A stretch of DNA of 64,000 nucleotides from Hankyongella ginsenosidimutans (GTDB taxonomy: Bacteria; Pseudomonadota; Alphaproteobacteria; Sphingomonadales; Sphingomonadaceae), in NCBI RefSeq assembly GCF_005144965.1, contig NZ_CP039704.1:2526001-2590000 (forward strand), in the 5' to 3' direction. Under the pieces are notes generated by a model. It was not told the DNA's origin. It did no database searches and saw only the letters and a program-made list of their open reading frames with translations. Position numbers and translations under genes: made by a program. Shown here one piece after another: positions 52,986 to 63,439 of this stretch. Positions within the stretch are counted from its first letter, which is position 1; each line of letters starts with the position of its first letter.

Positions 52986-53946
52986 CCTCCATCGTCGGGC
53001 ATGACGCGGCGCAGGCCGCCCTGCGCACCGCCTGGGACTCCGGGCGCATGCCACACGCCTGGATGCTGAGCGGCCCGGCCGGTATCGGCAAGGCGACCCT
53101 TGCGGCGCGCTTTGCTGCCTTTGTCCTGTGCGGCGGGCAGGGCGGCGCGGGGCTGTTCGGCGTCGGCGACGATCCGCTTCCGGTTCCGGCCGACCATCCG
53201 GCGCTGGCCCTGATCGCCGCCGGCAGCCACCCGGATTTGCGCATCCTGAAGCGCGAGCCGAACGAGCGCGGGGCGCTGCGCAAGGAGATCACGATCGAGC
53301 AGGTGCGCCAGCTCGCACCGTTCTTCGGCATTGCGGCGGACGGCTGGCGGGTCGTCATCATCGACGCGCTGGAGGAGATGAACCGCGCTGCTGCGAATGC
53401 GCTGCTGAAGATGCTCGAGGAACCGCCGGCCCGAACCCTTTTCCTCGGCGTCAGCCATGCACCCGGCCGGCTGCTGCCGACCATCCGCTCGCGCGTGCGG
53501 GCGCTGGCGCTGAAGCCGCTGCGCGACGACCAGGTGGCGCAGGTGCTGGCGCAGCACGGGCAACCCGGGACGCTGGCGGCGCTCGCCGAAGGGAGCCCCG
53601 GCCAGGCGCTGCGCTATGCCGGGCTCGATGTCGCCGCACTCGAGCAGAGCCTGGACCGGCTGGCCGGGCCGGACGCCGACGCGGTGCTGCATCAGCTGGC
53701 GACCAGCCTGGGCGGCGCTGCGGCGCAGGCGCGGTTCGAGGCGTTTCTGGACCTGGCGTGCCGGCGTATTGCCCTGGCCTGCACAAGCCTGCGTGGGCCG
53801 GCCCTTGCCGAAGGTCTGGCGCTGTGGGAGAAGGCGCGCGCGCTGGCTGGCGAGGCAGCCCGCTGGCGCTTGATGCGCGGCTGGTCGTGCTTGAGCTCGG
53901 CGGCGGCCTGCGCGACCTGGCTGCTATGTCCAAGAGGAGCGCATGA
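52982..53946 (+). CDS. holB: DNA polymerase III delta' subunit (one frameshift)
   Basis: The GTG at 52982 overlaps the tmk stop. The clamp-loader ATPase fold is visible: VGHDAAQAALRTAWDSGRMPHAW, a P-loop GPAGIGKATLA, IDALEEMNRAAANALLKMLEEPP and the SRVRALALKPL sensor region (an SRC-like motif with Arg-Val-Arg). The frame breaks near 53865, and the joined C terminus VVLELGGGLRDLAAMSKRSA overlaps metG. Without the repair it seems to fuse with metG into a protein of over 1000 residues, which is an artefact. Essential replication subunit. Confidence 0.93.
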
Positions 53947-55485
53947 CCCCTATACCATCACGACCGCAATCGCTTACCCGAACGGTGCGCCGCATATCGG
54001 CCACGCCTACGAGGCGATCTGCGCGGACGCCATTGCGCGCCACCGGCGGCTGGAGGGCAGGGCGGTCTATTTCCAGACCGGCACCGACGAACACGGCCTG
54101 AAGATGGAACAGGCGGGCCGGGCGCTCGGCATCAGCGCGCGCGAGATGGCCGACCGCATGGCCCCGCAATTCCAGGCCATGGATGACCGGCTGAACATCG
54201 GCTACGACCGCTTCTTCCGCACCACCGATCCGGACCATTATGCCGCGACCCAGGAACTGTGGCGGCGGATGGCAGCCAACGGCGACATTTACCTCAGCCG
54301 CTACGAGGGCTGGTACTCGGTGCGGGACGAAGCCTACTACGACGAAAGCGAGCTGAGCACCGGCGAGGACGGCGTGAAGCTGTCGCCGCAGGGCACACCG
54401 GTCGAGTGGACGGTCGAGGAAAGCTATTTCTTCCGCCTCTCCGCCTATCAGGAGCGGCTGCTGGCGCACTATGCCGCCCACCCGGATTTCGTGCAGCCGG
54501 AGAGTCGTCGCAACGAGGTGACCAGCTTCGTGCGCCAGGGCCTGCGCGATCTCTCGATCAGCCGCACCAGCTTCCAGTGGGGTGTGCCGGTTCCGGATGC
54601 GCCGGGGCATGTGATGTACGTCTGGGTCGATGCGCTTGCCAACTACATCACCGGGGCCGGTTTCCCGGACGAGTCCGGGGCGGACTGGGCGCAGCGCTGG
54701 CCGGCCGACCTGCATGTGATCGGCAAGGATATCGTGCGCTTTCATGCGGTCTACTGGCCGGCTTTCCTGATGTCCGCCGGGGTCGCCCTGCCCAGAGCCG
54801 TGTTCGCGCACGGCTTCCTGACCAACCGCGGCGAGAAGATGTCGAAATCGGTCGGCAATGTCATCAGCCCGACCGCGCTTGCGGACCGCTACGGCGTCGA
54901 TCCGCTGCGCTATTTCCTGCTGCGCGAGGTCGCGTTCGGGCAGGACGGCAGCTACAGCGATGCAGCGATCGTGACGCGCGCCAACGCGGAGCTGGCGAAC
55001 GCATTCGGCAACCTCGCCCAGCGGACCCTGTCCTTCATCGCCAAGAACCTGGACGGCACCGTGCCGAGCTGCGCGCCGGCCGACCCGGCGGATGCCGCCC
55101 TGGTCGAGACGGTGGCGCGCGCCGCCGACGGCCTGCGCGCGGCGTTTGCGCGCTATGCGCTTTCGGACGGCATCGAGGCATGGATGCAGGGGTCTACGCC
55201 TGCAACCAGTATATCGACGCCCAGGCCCTGGAGCCTGCGCAAGACCGATCCTGACCGCATGGCCGTCGTGCTTGGCGTGCTGGTCGAGTGCATTGCGCGG
55301 CTGGCCGTCCTCATTCAGCCGGTCGTGCCGGAGTCGGCGGCCAAACTGCTCGACCAGATGCAGATCCCCGCCGAAAGCCGGCTATATGCCGCGCTTGCTC
55401 GCCCGACGGTCGTCCCGGAGGGACAGTCATCGCAGCGCCGACCCCGATTTTTCCGCGTCTCGATCTGCCGGAGGCAGCGGCGTGA
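53943..55485 (+). CDS. metG: Methionyl-tRNA synthetase (frameshifts)
   Basis: The ATG at 53943 overlaps holB. A lost C near 53946-53950 must be restored to read YTITTAIAYPNGAPHIGHAYE with the HIGH motif. TGTDEHGLKMEQAG follows, then WVDALANYITG, GKDIVRFHAVYWPAFLM and GEKMSKSVGNVI with KMSKS. Further breaks near 55200 and 55415 affect the anticodon-binding part, ending PRLDLPEAAA. It lacks the CxxC zinc knuckle spacing of MetG1 and the tRNA-binding C-terminal domain, so it is the short type (about 515 residues). Confidence 0.95.
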
Positions 55486-56264
55486 GCCTGGTCGACAGTC
55501 ATTGCCACCTGAATTACCCCGGTCTGGTCGAGGATCAGGCCGGCGTGATCGCGCGCGCGCGCCAGGCCGGCGTCGAACTGATGATCGCGATCGGCACCAA
55601 GACGCGCGAATGGCCCGAGGTCATCGCCATCGCCGAGCGCGAGCCGGATGTGGTGGCGACGGTCGGCGTGCATCCGCACGAAGCGGCCGCCGAGCCGGAC
55701 CTCGATACGGCGACCATCGTCGCGGCCTGCACACACCCGAGGGTCGTCGGCATCGGCGAGACCGGGCTCGACTATTACTACGACAAGAGCCCGCGCGACC
55801 GGCAGGCCGCCAACTTTCGCGCCCATATCCATGCCGCGCAGGACACCGGGCTGCCGCTGGTGGTGCACACGCGCGACGCCGAAGCGGACACGCTGGATAT
55901 CCTGCGCCGTGAAATGGCGCGCGCGCCGTTCACCGGCGTGATCCACTGCTTCACCGCCAGCCAGGCGTTTGCCGAAGCGGCGCTGGCGCTCGGCTTCTAC
56001 ATCTCGCTGTCCGGCATCGTCACCTTCAAGTCGGCGCGCGACCTGCAGGAGACGGCGCGGAGCCTGCCGCTCGAGATGCTGCTGGTGGAGACGGACGCAC
56101 CCTATCTCGCCCCGGTGCCCATGCGTGGCAAACCCTGCGAGCCCGCCTTTGTCGCGCACACGGCCGCCTTTGTCGCCAATCTGAAAGGCGTCGCGCCGGC
56201 CGAACTGGCGCGCATCACCACCCAGAACGCCTACCGCCTGTTTCACAAGGCGGCGCGGCGATGA
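55482..56264 (+). CDS. tatD: TatD family metal-dependent hydrolase/DNase
   Basis: The GTG at 55482 overlaps metG. It is intact, with all TatD hallmarks: LVDSHCHLNYP (metal HxH), VGVHPHEA, GIGETGLDYYY, VVHTRDAEAD, GVIHCFTAS and the metal aspartate in LLVETDAPYLAPVPMRGKPCEP. These TIM-barrel enzymes have 3'-5' exonuclease activity and are coupled with metG and an MBL protein in most alphaproteobacteria. 260 residues, normal length. Confidence 0.96.
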   Translation: MSLVDSHCHLNYPGLVEDQAGVIARARQAGVELMIAIGTKTREWPEVIAIAEREPDVVATVGVHPHEAAAEPDLDTATIVAACTHPRVVGIGETGLDYYYDKSPRDRQAANFRAHIHAAQDTGLPLVVHTRDAEADTLDILRREMARAPFTGVIHCFTASQAFAEAALALGFYISLSGIVTFKSARDLQETARSLPLEMLLVETDAPYLAPVPMRGKPCEPAFVAHTAAFVANLKGVAPAELARITTQNAYRLFHKAARR

Positions 56265-57025
56265 AAATCCGCATTCTCGGCTGCGGCACGTCCGGCGGCG
56301 TGCCGCGCATCGACGGCTATTGGGGGCGCTGCGACCCGGACGAACCGAAGAACCGACGCCGGCGCGTGTCGATCATGGTGGAGGAGGGCGAGACCCGGGT
56401 CATCGTCGACACATCGCCGGACCTGCGCGAGCAGATGCTGGATGCCCGCGTCAACCGACTGGACGCCGTGTTCTTCAGCCACGACCATGCCGACCACACC
56501 CACGGCATCGACGACCTGCGCGGGCTCTATCAGGCCAACCGCAGGCGCATCGACTGCTATGGCAACGCCGACACCATGGCGACCCTGCGCGCGCGTTTCG
56601 GCTATGCGTTCGATGGCGAGAACGGCTACCCCGCCACCTGCGCCGCGCATGTGCTGGGTGGGCCGGTGGTGCGCGGCGGGCTGCATGTCGCGCCGTTTTC
56701 CCAAATCCACGGGCCGATCGAGTCGCTGGGGTTCCGGTTCACGGCGAACGGCCGCTACGCCGCCTACTCGACAGACCTGATCGATCTACCTGAAGAATCC
56801 TACCCTTACGTCGAAAACCTCGATCTGTGGATCATCGACGCCCTGCGCCCGGAGCCGCATCCGACCCATCTGCATCTGGAGCGCACGCTCGATTTCATTA
56901 ACCACTTTCAGCCAAAACGCGCCGTGCTAACGCACATGAATTGGGATATGGATTACCGGACGTTAAGCAACAGCCTGCCGGAGCATATCCAGCCGGGCTA
57001 CGATGGTCTGGAAATTCACCTGTGA
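56261..57025 (+). CDS. MBL-fold metallohydrolase (PhnP-like)
   Basis: This is an intact 254-residue protein overlapping tatD by 4 bp. MKIRILGCGTSGGVPR is the PhnP/RNase Z-like opening. Metal ligands lie in FFSHDHADHTHGIDDLR and further in SQIHG, STDLIDLP and VLTHMNWDMDY. This branch hydrolyses cyclic phosphodiesters in PhnP, and the substrate in the metG-tatD-linked version is unknown. It overlaps the next gene through GTGA. Confidence 0.92.
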   Translation: MKIRILGCGTSGGVPRIDGYWGRCDPDEPKNRRRRVSIMVEEGETRVIVDTSPDLREQMLDARVNRLDAVFFSHDHADHTHGIDDLRGLYQANRRRIDCYGNADTMATLRARFGYAFDGENGYPATCAAHVLGGPVVRGGLHVAPFSQIHGPIESLGFRFTANGRYAAYSTDLIDLPEESYPYVENLDLWIIDALRPEPHPTHLHLERTLDFINHFQPKRAVLTHMNWDMDYRTLSNSLPEHIQPGYDGLEIHL

Positions 57026-57628
57026 CGCTTCAGGAGCCCGAGCGGCTCATCTACGGTCTGGTTCTGCTGATGATTGTGTCGCCGGCGCTGTTCTGGCAGG
57101 CCAAGCGCGCCGGCATGCCCGCTGTCATGCATGCAGCAGGCCTGGACGCTGATCATCGCCGCCCTGGTCGGCATCGCGCTCGGCCGGCGCGACATCCAGG
57201 ATCTGATGGCGCACGTCCGCTCCGAACTGGACCCGGCGAGCGGGCGGGTCAGCGCGGGCAGCATTACATTTCCCGCGCGTACGGACGGGCATTTCTGGGT
57301 CCGCGCCGAAGCCAATGGCGCGCAGATGTCCTTCCTTGTCGATACCGGTGCCAGTTTCGTCACGCTCTCGCATGCCGATGCGCGCCGCGCCGGCCTGCGG
57401 CTGGACAGTCTGAGCTATGTGCTGCCGCTGGTGACCGCGAACGGGGAGGTGCGGGCGGCGCGCGTCACGCTGGATGTCGTGCGCGCCGGGCCGCTGGCGG
57501 TGCGCGACGTGCCGGCACTGGTGCCGGAGCGGGACCCGGGCGTCAGCCTGCTCGGCAACAGCTTCCTGTCCCGCATCGGCGGCTATCAGGTCTCGCAGGG
57601 GCAGTTGACACTCCACGCCGCGCGTTAG
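57022..57628 (+). CDS. Retropepsin-like aspartyl protease, TIGR02281 type (one frameshift)
   Basis: The GTG at 57022 overlaps the MBL stop. Two N-terminal membrane helices (LIYGLVLLMIVSPALFW and, after a break near 57140, LIIAALVGIALG) precede a periplasmic domain with one active-site motif FLVDTGASFVTLS near residue 110 and the family end LLGNSFLSRIGGYQV. Single-domain proteins of this type would act as dimers at the inner membrane. Linkage to tatD/MBL is common in alphaproteobacteria. Substrate unknown. Confidence 0.85.
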
Positions 57629-57630
57629 AC

Positions 57631-57680
57631 CCTGTCTTATTCGGGCCGAAGCGGATTTGCTCCAGCCTGAATGAGACAGG
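57631..57680 (+). terminator. Inverted repeat/terminator after the aspartyl protease gene
   Basis: CCTGTCTTATTCGGG at 57631 pairs with CCTGAATGAGACAGG at 57666-57680 with two mismatches, just after the stop codon. There is no T run, so it may be a bidirectional stem for the convergent AraC gene. Confidence 0.6.
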
Positions 57681-57711
57681 ATCGATTCAATCTGACTGGG
57701 AAGGGGCTAGT

Positions 57712-58910
57712 TCAGCGTTTGCTGGGCGCCGCCGTCGTGTTGACCGATTGTCTGTATGCGCTCGGGGTCATGCCGGTGTTACGCTGAAACGCTTTGTAAA
57801 ATGCTGAACGAGAATTGAAGCCCACTGAAAACGCTATGGATTCGACGCTATCGGCGGTGGTGGACAGAAGACGTTGGGCCTCGCGCACGCGGCAGTTGCC
57901 AATATAATCAAAGAAGCTCTGCCCGATTGTCTCATTGAGGGTCTGCGAAACATAATTCGCCATTGCGCCGATGTACTCGGAGAGATCGCGCAACGAGAGA
58001 TTGGGATTGCGGTACAGGTGGTGCTCTTCCATGGCTACTGCGATCTTATCCGCGATCCGCTGTGCCTGCTCGCGCGAGAGTGCCGAACGTTCGTATTTGG
58101 ACTCGCCGCTATTGCTACGGCTATCGGACGGTGCCGACGCAGGTTCAACAATCGGCGAGGCCGTGAACCCTGGTATTTGTCTTAACCCCAAACCGATACG
58201 AACCACACCAGCAACACCGCCATGGTGCTATCCGCTCGGTCATCGAGCAGAACCACGTCCATGAACATGGAGGCGAGTTGCGCTGCGGAGTCCCATAGCC
58301 AATAGACGCCTAACAGAAGCGCAAGCACCGATATCCACCAGAGTTCGCGGCGCTCAGTCGTCGCGAACAGGTCCTAAGCCGGCGTCGGTAGGCGACCAGC
58401 CTCCTGAGCACCGCTGCTAGGTACCCGCCAGCCTGCACAATCCACACGATCTGGACCACCACGAAGAGGATGACGACGGCTAGAATAGGACCGGAGCGCG
58501 GGGTAAGTGCGCCCGAGTTGAGCGCGAGGCGGGTGGGCGTCGGCAGCGCAAAATAGGCGAACAGAAACAGAATGCACACCAAAAGCGGCGCTAGGTGCCA
58601 AGCGTCCCGCCATCGCCACGGGCCTCGCTTCGGACGTTAACGCGACCACGTAGAACCAGAACGTCGGCCCCAAGAGAAAGACGAAGGGCAATTGCATGGC
58701 GGTTAAGTCGCCGCTGAACGCCGGCTCCAAGCTGATCAACAAGCCGAGGGCGTCCGTGACAGCGTTCGCGGCAAGGAAGGCACCGAGCGGTAGATGGGCA
58801 GCGTAAGGTGCAGGTCGCGTCGCCAGGAGTGTTATCGTCAGGGCACCTTGCGCAAGCGCGGCGGCGCCAAGTGCAATAGTCACTACGTCCGCCAAGGCCA
58901 GCTCCAGCAA
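57712..58910 (-). CDS. Membrane-anchored AraC-family regulator (frameshifts)
   Basis: The start at 58910 opens several hydrophobic helices (DVVTIALGAAALAQGALTITLLA, LPFVFLLGPTFWFYVVAL, and in other frames ILFLFAYFALP, AVVILFVVVQIVWIV and ISVLALLLGVYWLWD), seven or so in all. A cytoplasmic linker follows, then the AraC pair with LSLRDLSEYIGAMANYVSQTL and ESIAFSVGFNSRSAFYKAFQRNTGMTPSAYR. Breaks lie near 58610, 58375 and 58195. A DNA-binding domain tethered to the membrane suggests signal reception at the envelope. It is divergent from the S41 peptidase gene, its likely target. Confidence 0.82.
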
Positions 58911-59102
58911 TTTACACGCGTGGTCGTAATTATCAGGGTTGCATGAAGGCGTTATGAATGACTAGCCCGTGCTCGATTTCAGTGGCGTTGCGATGTCTTC
59001 GCCTATCGGCGGAGACGCGGCAGCCGTCCTCGCCGACAGGGAGGAGGCGACGCTGCACGTGGCCGCTGGGTACTCTTTAAGGGCTTAAATTAAGGAGTTT
59101 CC

Positions 59103-60460
59103 ATGCTGAAAGCTTTGGTGGCGACAATTGTCGCCCTCGCAGCGGCCGCGCCGACAAGCGAGATCGGCCTCAGGGATGAACCGCAGGCGCTGCCGGAAGG
59201 AGTTTGGCGGATTTCGGGGTATGGCATTGTTCTGGTGGCTGAGGAGCGTCGGCTCCAAATCTATCATGTGAGCGCTGCGGGGTGTGTTCGGGGAGCGCTA
59301 TTCGCGCGACGCTTTCGCCGCGCAGTTTGGCGTATTGGAGGGCGCTTCAGAGGCGATGGCTCCAACGCTGGTTCAGGGGCCAACGCGCTATAGCCTTTCC
59401 CGCTTGCAAGCGCTGCCGGAAATGTGCCGCCGTCCCCTGCGCACCCGAGACCCGCTAACGAACTTCAACGTCTTCGCCGCAACATTTGCCGAACGCTACC
59501 CCTCATTCCAATCGCGGACTGTCGATTGGGAGCGGACCACCGCCGATGGCCGCGACCGTATCGCGTCTGGTGAGGACCTCTTCAAGTGATGTCCGCAATG
59601 GTTGCGCCGTTGCGCGACGATCACGTCAACATCATGGCAGGCGAAAGGGTCTTTTCGTATGAGGGTTGGGTCGGGCCGGGGCCGCACCAGGCGGCGGCGG
59701 ATGGTCGCCAGCCCGCTTGCTGCGAGCCTGCGCGATTACCTAATGGGTGACGAAACACCGCTTGCCGCTCCCGCGAGGATCCTCGCCAACCGCAAAGTCC
59801 TGCTGGGACGCCTCGACGGTGATGTCGGCTACCTCGCGATCATTGGCGAGGGCGGATGGGCGCAGGGTCTTGGCGAGGACGCTCCTGTTTCGGCAGAGGT
59901 TGCTGCGACTGCCCGCGAAATGGACCTTATTCTCGCCGAGTTGCAGGGCCCGTGGGCTGATTGTTGACCTTCGCCTGAACGTCGGCGGCCACGACGCTGT
60001 GGCGTTAGAAATTGCGTCGCGCTTCGCCGCGCGGGAGCAGGTTGTGTTCACCAAAGACACTCCGGGCGATGACACACAGCCTTATCCGGTAATTCTGGGT
60101 CCAAGCCAGAGAGCGCGCTTTGCGGCGCCAGTTGTCCTGCTCATGAGCAGGAATACTGTGAGTGCTGGCGAAGTGCTTGCACTTTCGATGTCGGCGCTGC
60201 CGCAAGTAGAGACGATGGGCCAGCCAACGCGCGGCGCGTTCTCCGACGCAATCCCGCAGCGGCTGCCCAATGGCTGGGTTTATACGCTGTCCGTGGAGAC
60301 CTATCGAAGCGCCGACGGCACCGAACTGGAGAAGCTCGGCCTGCAGCCAGATCTGGAGACGCCATCGCCATCGGATCCAGCACCGTCCGTTCTCTGGGGC
60401 CGCGATATCCTGGCTGCTGCGGATCGGCTCCGCACGCCACACACTGAGTCGGGCGACTGA
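59103..60460 (+). CDS. S41 family peptidase (tail-specific protease type; several frameshifts)
   Basis: The ATG at 59103 follows AAGGAG and encodes a signal peptide (ALVATIVALAAAAP). The mature part passes through breaks near 59280, 59590, 59690 and 59955. The protease core then reads GLIVDLRLNVGGHD, the S41 LRxNxGG motif, and TVSAGEVLAL with the nucleophilic serine, then GAFSDAIPQRLPNGW. No PDZ domain is obvious. Such enzymes process proteins or peptides in the periplasm. It may be controlled by the divergent membrane regulator. About 450 residues. Confidence 0.85.
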
Positions 60461-60538
60461 CTGTTTCCGGCGATCGGGGCCCGGTCTGCCGGTTGGGAAG
60501 ATCCGGCGTCTGTTTGTCGGGCCCTCGAGCCAGAGGCG

Positions 60539-60567
60539 GCTCGTGGTTCGTCAAGCTCACCACGAGC
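60539..60567. repeat. REP-like inverted repeat after the S41 peptidase gene
   Basis: GCTCGTGG and CCACGAGC arms enclose a 13-base loop containing TTCGTCAAGCTCA. It resembles the dispersed TTCGACAAGCTCA palindromes common in sphingomonads and some other alphaproteobacteria. It may also end transcription. Confidence 0.6.
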
Positions 60568-60659
60568 GGTTCTTACAAGCTGAAGCACTACGGATTTACG
60601 CTTTCGCTTGAAGTAATCATGCTTCTGATTTCAAATCAGATGGCTGTGTACGGGGACAG

Positions 60660-61985
60660 GTGCTCGCGCTGGTGGAAAAGCCTCGGCTCTCGCTGCTCCG
60701 CATCGTCGAGATGAACCTGGGCTTCTTCGGCCTGCAGTATAGTTTCGGCCTGCAGCAGAGCAATATGGGGCCGATTTACAGCTATCTCGGTGCCAGCGAA
60801 GCCGCCATGCCGCTGCTCTGGCTTGCCGGGCCGATGACGGGCTTGCTGGTCCAGCCCATCGTCGGGGCCATGAGCGACCGGACAGTCTCCCGGTTCGGGC
60901 GGCGCACCCCGTATTTTCTTGTTGGTGCCGTGCTGTGCAGCCTGTGTCTCTTCGCGATGCCCCTGAGCAGCACGCTCTGGATGGCGGCGAGCCTGCTGTG
61001 GGTGCTGGACGCCGCCAACAACATCACGATGGAGCCCTACCGCGCTTATGTGACGGACCGGCTGAACCCGGAGCAGCAGCCGCTCGGCTACCTGACCCAG
61101 AGCGCTTTCACCGGCCTGGCGCAGACCTTGTCCTACCTCTCGCCGGCAATCCTCGTTTCGCTGGGCATCGACAGCAACGCCCTGAGCGGCAACGGCATCC
61201 CGCTCATGACCCGCATCGCCTTCACGATCGGGGCTGTGCTCTCCGTGTCGACCATCGTCTGGTCCGTGTTTCGTGTGCCAGAATTGCCGCTGCCGGAAGC
61301 GGAGATCGCCCGGTTGAAGCAGCAGCCCCACTCGCTGAAGGCGACGCTGATCGAAGTGCGGGATGCGATCCGCGACATGCCGCCGGCCATGCGGCAGCTC
61401 GGCCTGGCGATGTTCTGCCAATGGTATGCGATGTTCGCGTACTGGCAGTATATCGTGCTGGCGCTGGCGCGCGGCCTGTACGGCGTCAGCGACCCCGCCA
61501 GCGCAGATTTTCGCGAGGCTGTGCTGGTCAATGGCTGGGTCGGCGGCTTCTATAATTTCATCGCTTTCCTTGCCGCGTTCGCCATGGCGCCGATCGTGCG
61601 CCGTCTGGGTGCCCGGCCCCTGCACGCGGCATGCCTTGCCGGATCGGGGCTGGCGATGATCCTGCTGCCGCAGATTGCCCGTGAGCCGATGTTGCTGCTG
61701 CCGGCGATCGGGATCGGCTTTGGCTGGGCGAGCATGATGGGCAACCCCTACATCATGCTCGCAGCGGTGATTCCTGCAGAAAGAACGGGTGTTTATATGG
61801 GAATCTTCAACATGTTCATCGTGATTCCCATGCTGGTCGAGACCCTCACGATGCCTTTGCTTTATGAGCCGGCACTCCACAGTGACCCGCGCCATGTTCT
61901 TGTTTTTGCGGGGATTATCATGCTCGTGGGCACCGGCGCGACTCTTGCCGTCAAATTGCCGGTCAAGCCGTCGTCCGGCGGCTGA
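60660..61985 (+). CDS. MFS transporter, sugar-type (SLC45/GPH-like)
   Basis: This is an intact 441-residue protein with about 12 helices. The start is probably the GTG at 60660 or a codon just after it. Features are [25 protein letters not shown] and the loop [17 protein letters not shown], as in bacterial sucrose/maltose carriers of the Caulobacter type. It is convergent with a LacI regulator gene, fitting a sugar regulon, although no glycosidase is in the window. The exact sugar is not readable. Confidence 0.87.
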   Translation: MLALVEKPRLSLLRIVEMNLGFFGLQYSFGLQQSNMGPIYSYLGASEAAMPLLWLAGPMTGLLVQPIVGAMSDRTVSRFGRRTPYFLVGAVLCSLCLFAMPLSSTLWMAASLLWVLDAANNITMEPYRAYVTDRLNPEQQPLGYLTQSAFTGLAQTLSYLSPAILVSLGIDSNALSGNGIPLMTRIAFTIGAVLSVSTIVWSVFRVPELPLPEAEIARLKQQPHSLKATLIEVRDAIRDMPPAMRQLGLAMFCQWYAMFAYWQYIVLALARGLYGVSDPASADFREAVLVNGWVGGFYNFIAFLAAFAMAPIVRRLGARPLHAACLAGSGLAMILLPQIAREPMLLLPAIGIGFGWASMMGNPYIMLAAVIPAERTGVYMGIFNMFIVIPMLVETLTMPLLYEPALHSDPRHVLVFAGIIMLVGTGATLAVKLPVKPSSGG

Positions 61986-61997
61986 TCCCAAGGCCGG

Positions 61998-63004
61998 TCA
62001 GGCGCTTTCCCGAACGACAAGCTCCGGTTCCATCATGATCGACTCGGCCGGCTGCCCTTCGATCAACCGGAACAGGCGCTCCGCGAGCAGGCTCGCCCCG
62101 AGCGAAATATTCTGGCGGATGGTGGTGAGGGAGGCGTTGCATAGCGGGCGACCATCACATCGTCGTAGCCGATGACGGCGACATCGTCTGGAACACGGAT
62201 GCCGCGCTCGTTCAGCGCGCGCAGGGCGCTCATCGCGATCACATCCGAAACCGCGACGATGCCCTGAAGCTTCGGCCCCGATCAAGGAAGGCGCAAAATT
62301 CGTTGTAGGCGATCTCGGTGGTGAGGTGCGCCGGGATCACCAGCCCGGCCTCGTCGGCGCCGATATTCCTCAGCGCTGCCTTGAAGCCGGCATAACGATC
62401 CGCGAATTCAGGCAGTTCCGGGTTTCCGGCGAAGACCAGCTGTATCCGCCCCTGTGCGATGAGATGTTCCGCCGCCTTCTTGCCGCCGGCGAAATTATCC
62501 GTACCCACGGTTACCTGCTTATAGCCAGGCATCACCGCGCCCCAGACGACCAGCGGCTTGTATCGTCCCGCCACACGCTCAATGGCCAATCTGGTTCGAT
62601 TGCCCCATGACGACGATGCCGTCGATCCGGCCTGAATCGACCAGGCGATCCAGCCATTCGTCGTCGCTCGGCACAATGCGGGACAAGAGAAGGTCGTATC
62701 CGCGGCCGATAATCTCATCCATCAGCCGGCTGAGCATGGTCATGAAAAACGGGTCGGATATATTCTGGTCGATCTCGTGTCCGAGCGGTATCGCGACGCC
62801 GATCGAATCCGTTTTCTGCCGCCTGAGATTGCGGGCGGTCTGATTGAGTCGAAACCCATGCTCGCGGGCCAGCGCTTCGATTTTCAGCCGCGTGGCCTCG
62901 GCAACCCGTGGACTGCCGGCGAGCGCGCGCGAGATCGTGGAGGGTGCGACGCCCACCAATCTGGCGAATTCGACTATTCCCGACGGCGAGTTCAATCGCG
63001 GCAT
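61998..63004 (-). CDS. LacI-family transcriptional regulator (frameshifts)
   Basis: The start at 63004 opens the helix-turn-helix [20 protein letters not shown] and hinge [19 protein letters not shown]. The periplasmic-binding-like core has [23 protein letters not shown] and, after a break near 62590, [23 protein letters not shown]. Breaks near 62280 and 62150 precede [22 protein letters not shown] and the end [10 protein letters not shown]. About 336 residues. It probably represses the convergent sugar carrier and itself. A palindrome upstream could be its operator. Confidence 0.9.
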
Positions 63005-63137
63005 TAACTATCCCATGCAACTTCAGAAACTTGGGCTTTTTCTGAAAGCTGGCTGCAACATTGACCAATGAAATCAAAAGGGCAAGCGCACATTATTTAA
63101 CATAATATATCTTGTGCGACTTTGCCTGCAACAAATC

Positions 63138-63151
63138 GTTTGTATACGAAC
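63138..63151. promoter_or_regulatory. Candidate LacI-family operator
   Basis: GTTTGTATACGAAC is a 14-bp palindrome with one mismatched pair, 134 bp upstream of the LacI gene start, in an AT-rich region between it and mazG. Otherwise the 430-bp intergenic region shows only the mazG promoter. Confidence 0.4.
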
Positions 63152-63388
63152 TGCAAACGTTGCGATATTGGATTCACATTTGGCATGTAATTTTGCTGTG
63201 CGATCTCAGCGCCTCCCACAAGTACGGCTCAATCTGAAACGATCATGGTCCAGTGAAGGCGGCCCGTAGAACGACTCAACAGACGCCAACGTGAATCGCG
63301 CGGCGGGCTGCCGGCGTGCGTGGCCAGAACCACCCTACTGCATAGCTCGTGGCGGCCTCCCCGGTTTTCAACGCTTGCCGTAGTGCGT

Positions 63389-63419
63389 TTGTCAATGGCA
63401 AGCGGGGTTAAGCTATAAT
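63389..63419 (+). promoter_or_regulatory. Candidate promoter for mazG
   Basis: A perfect TATAAT lies at 63414, 21 bp before the ATG, with TTGTCA at 63389. The 19-bp spacing is longer than ideal. Confidence 0.5.
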
Positions 63420-63439
63420 GCAATACTCAGGATTGACCC

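Noticed and set aside
52856..55912. Single protein of over 1000 residues joining DNA polymerase III delta' and methionyl-tRNA synthetase
   Set aside because: The join is caused by base errors near 53865 and 53948. The natural holB stop and metG ATG overlap at 53943-53946.
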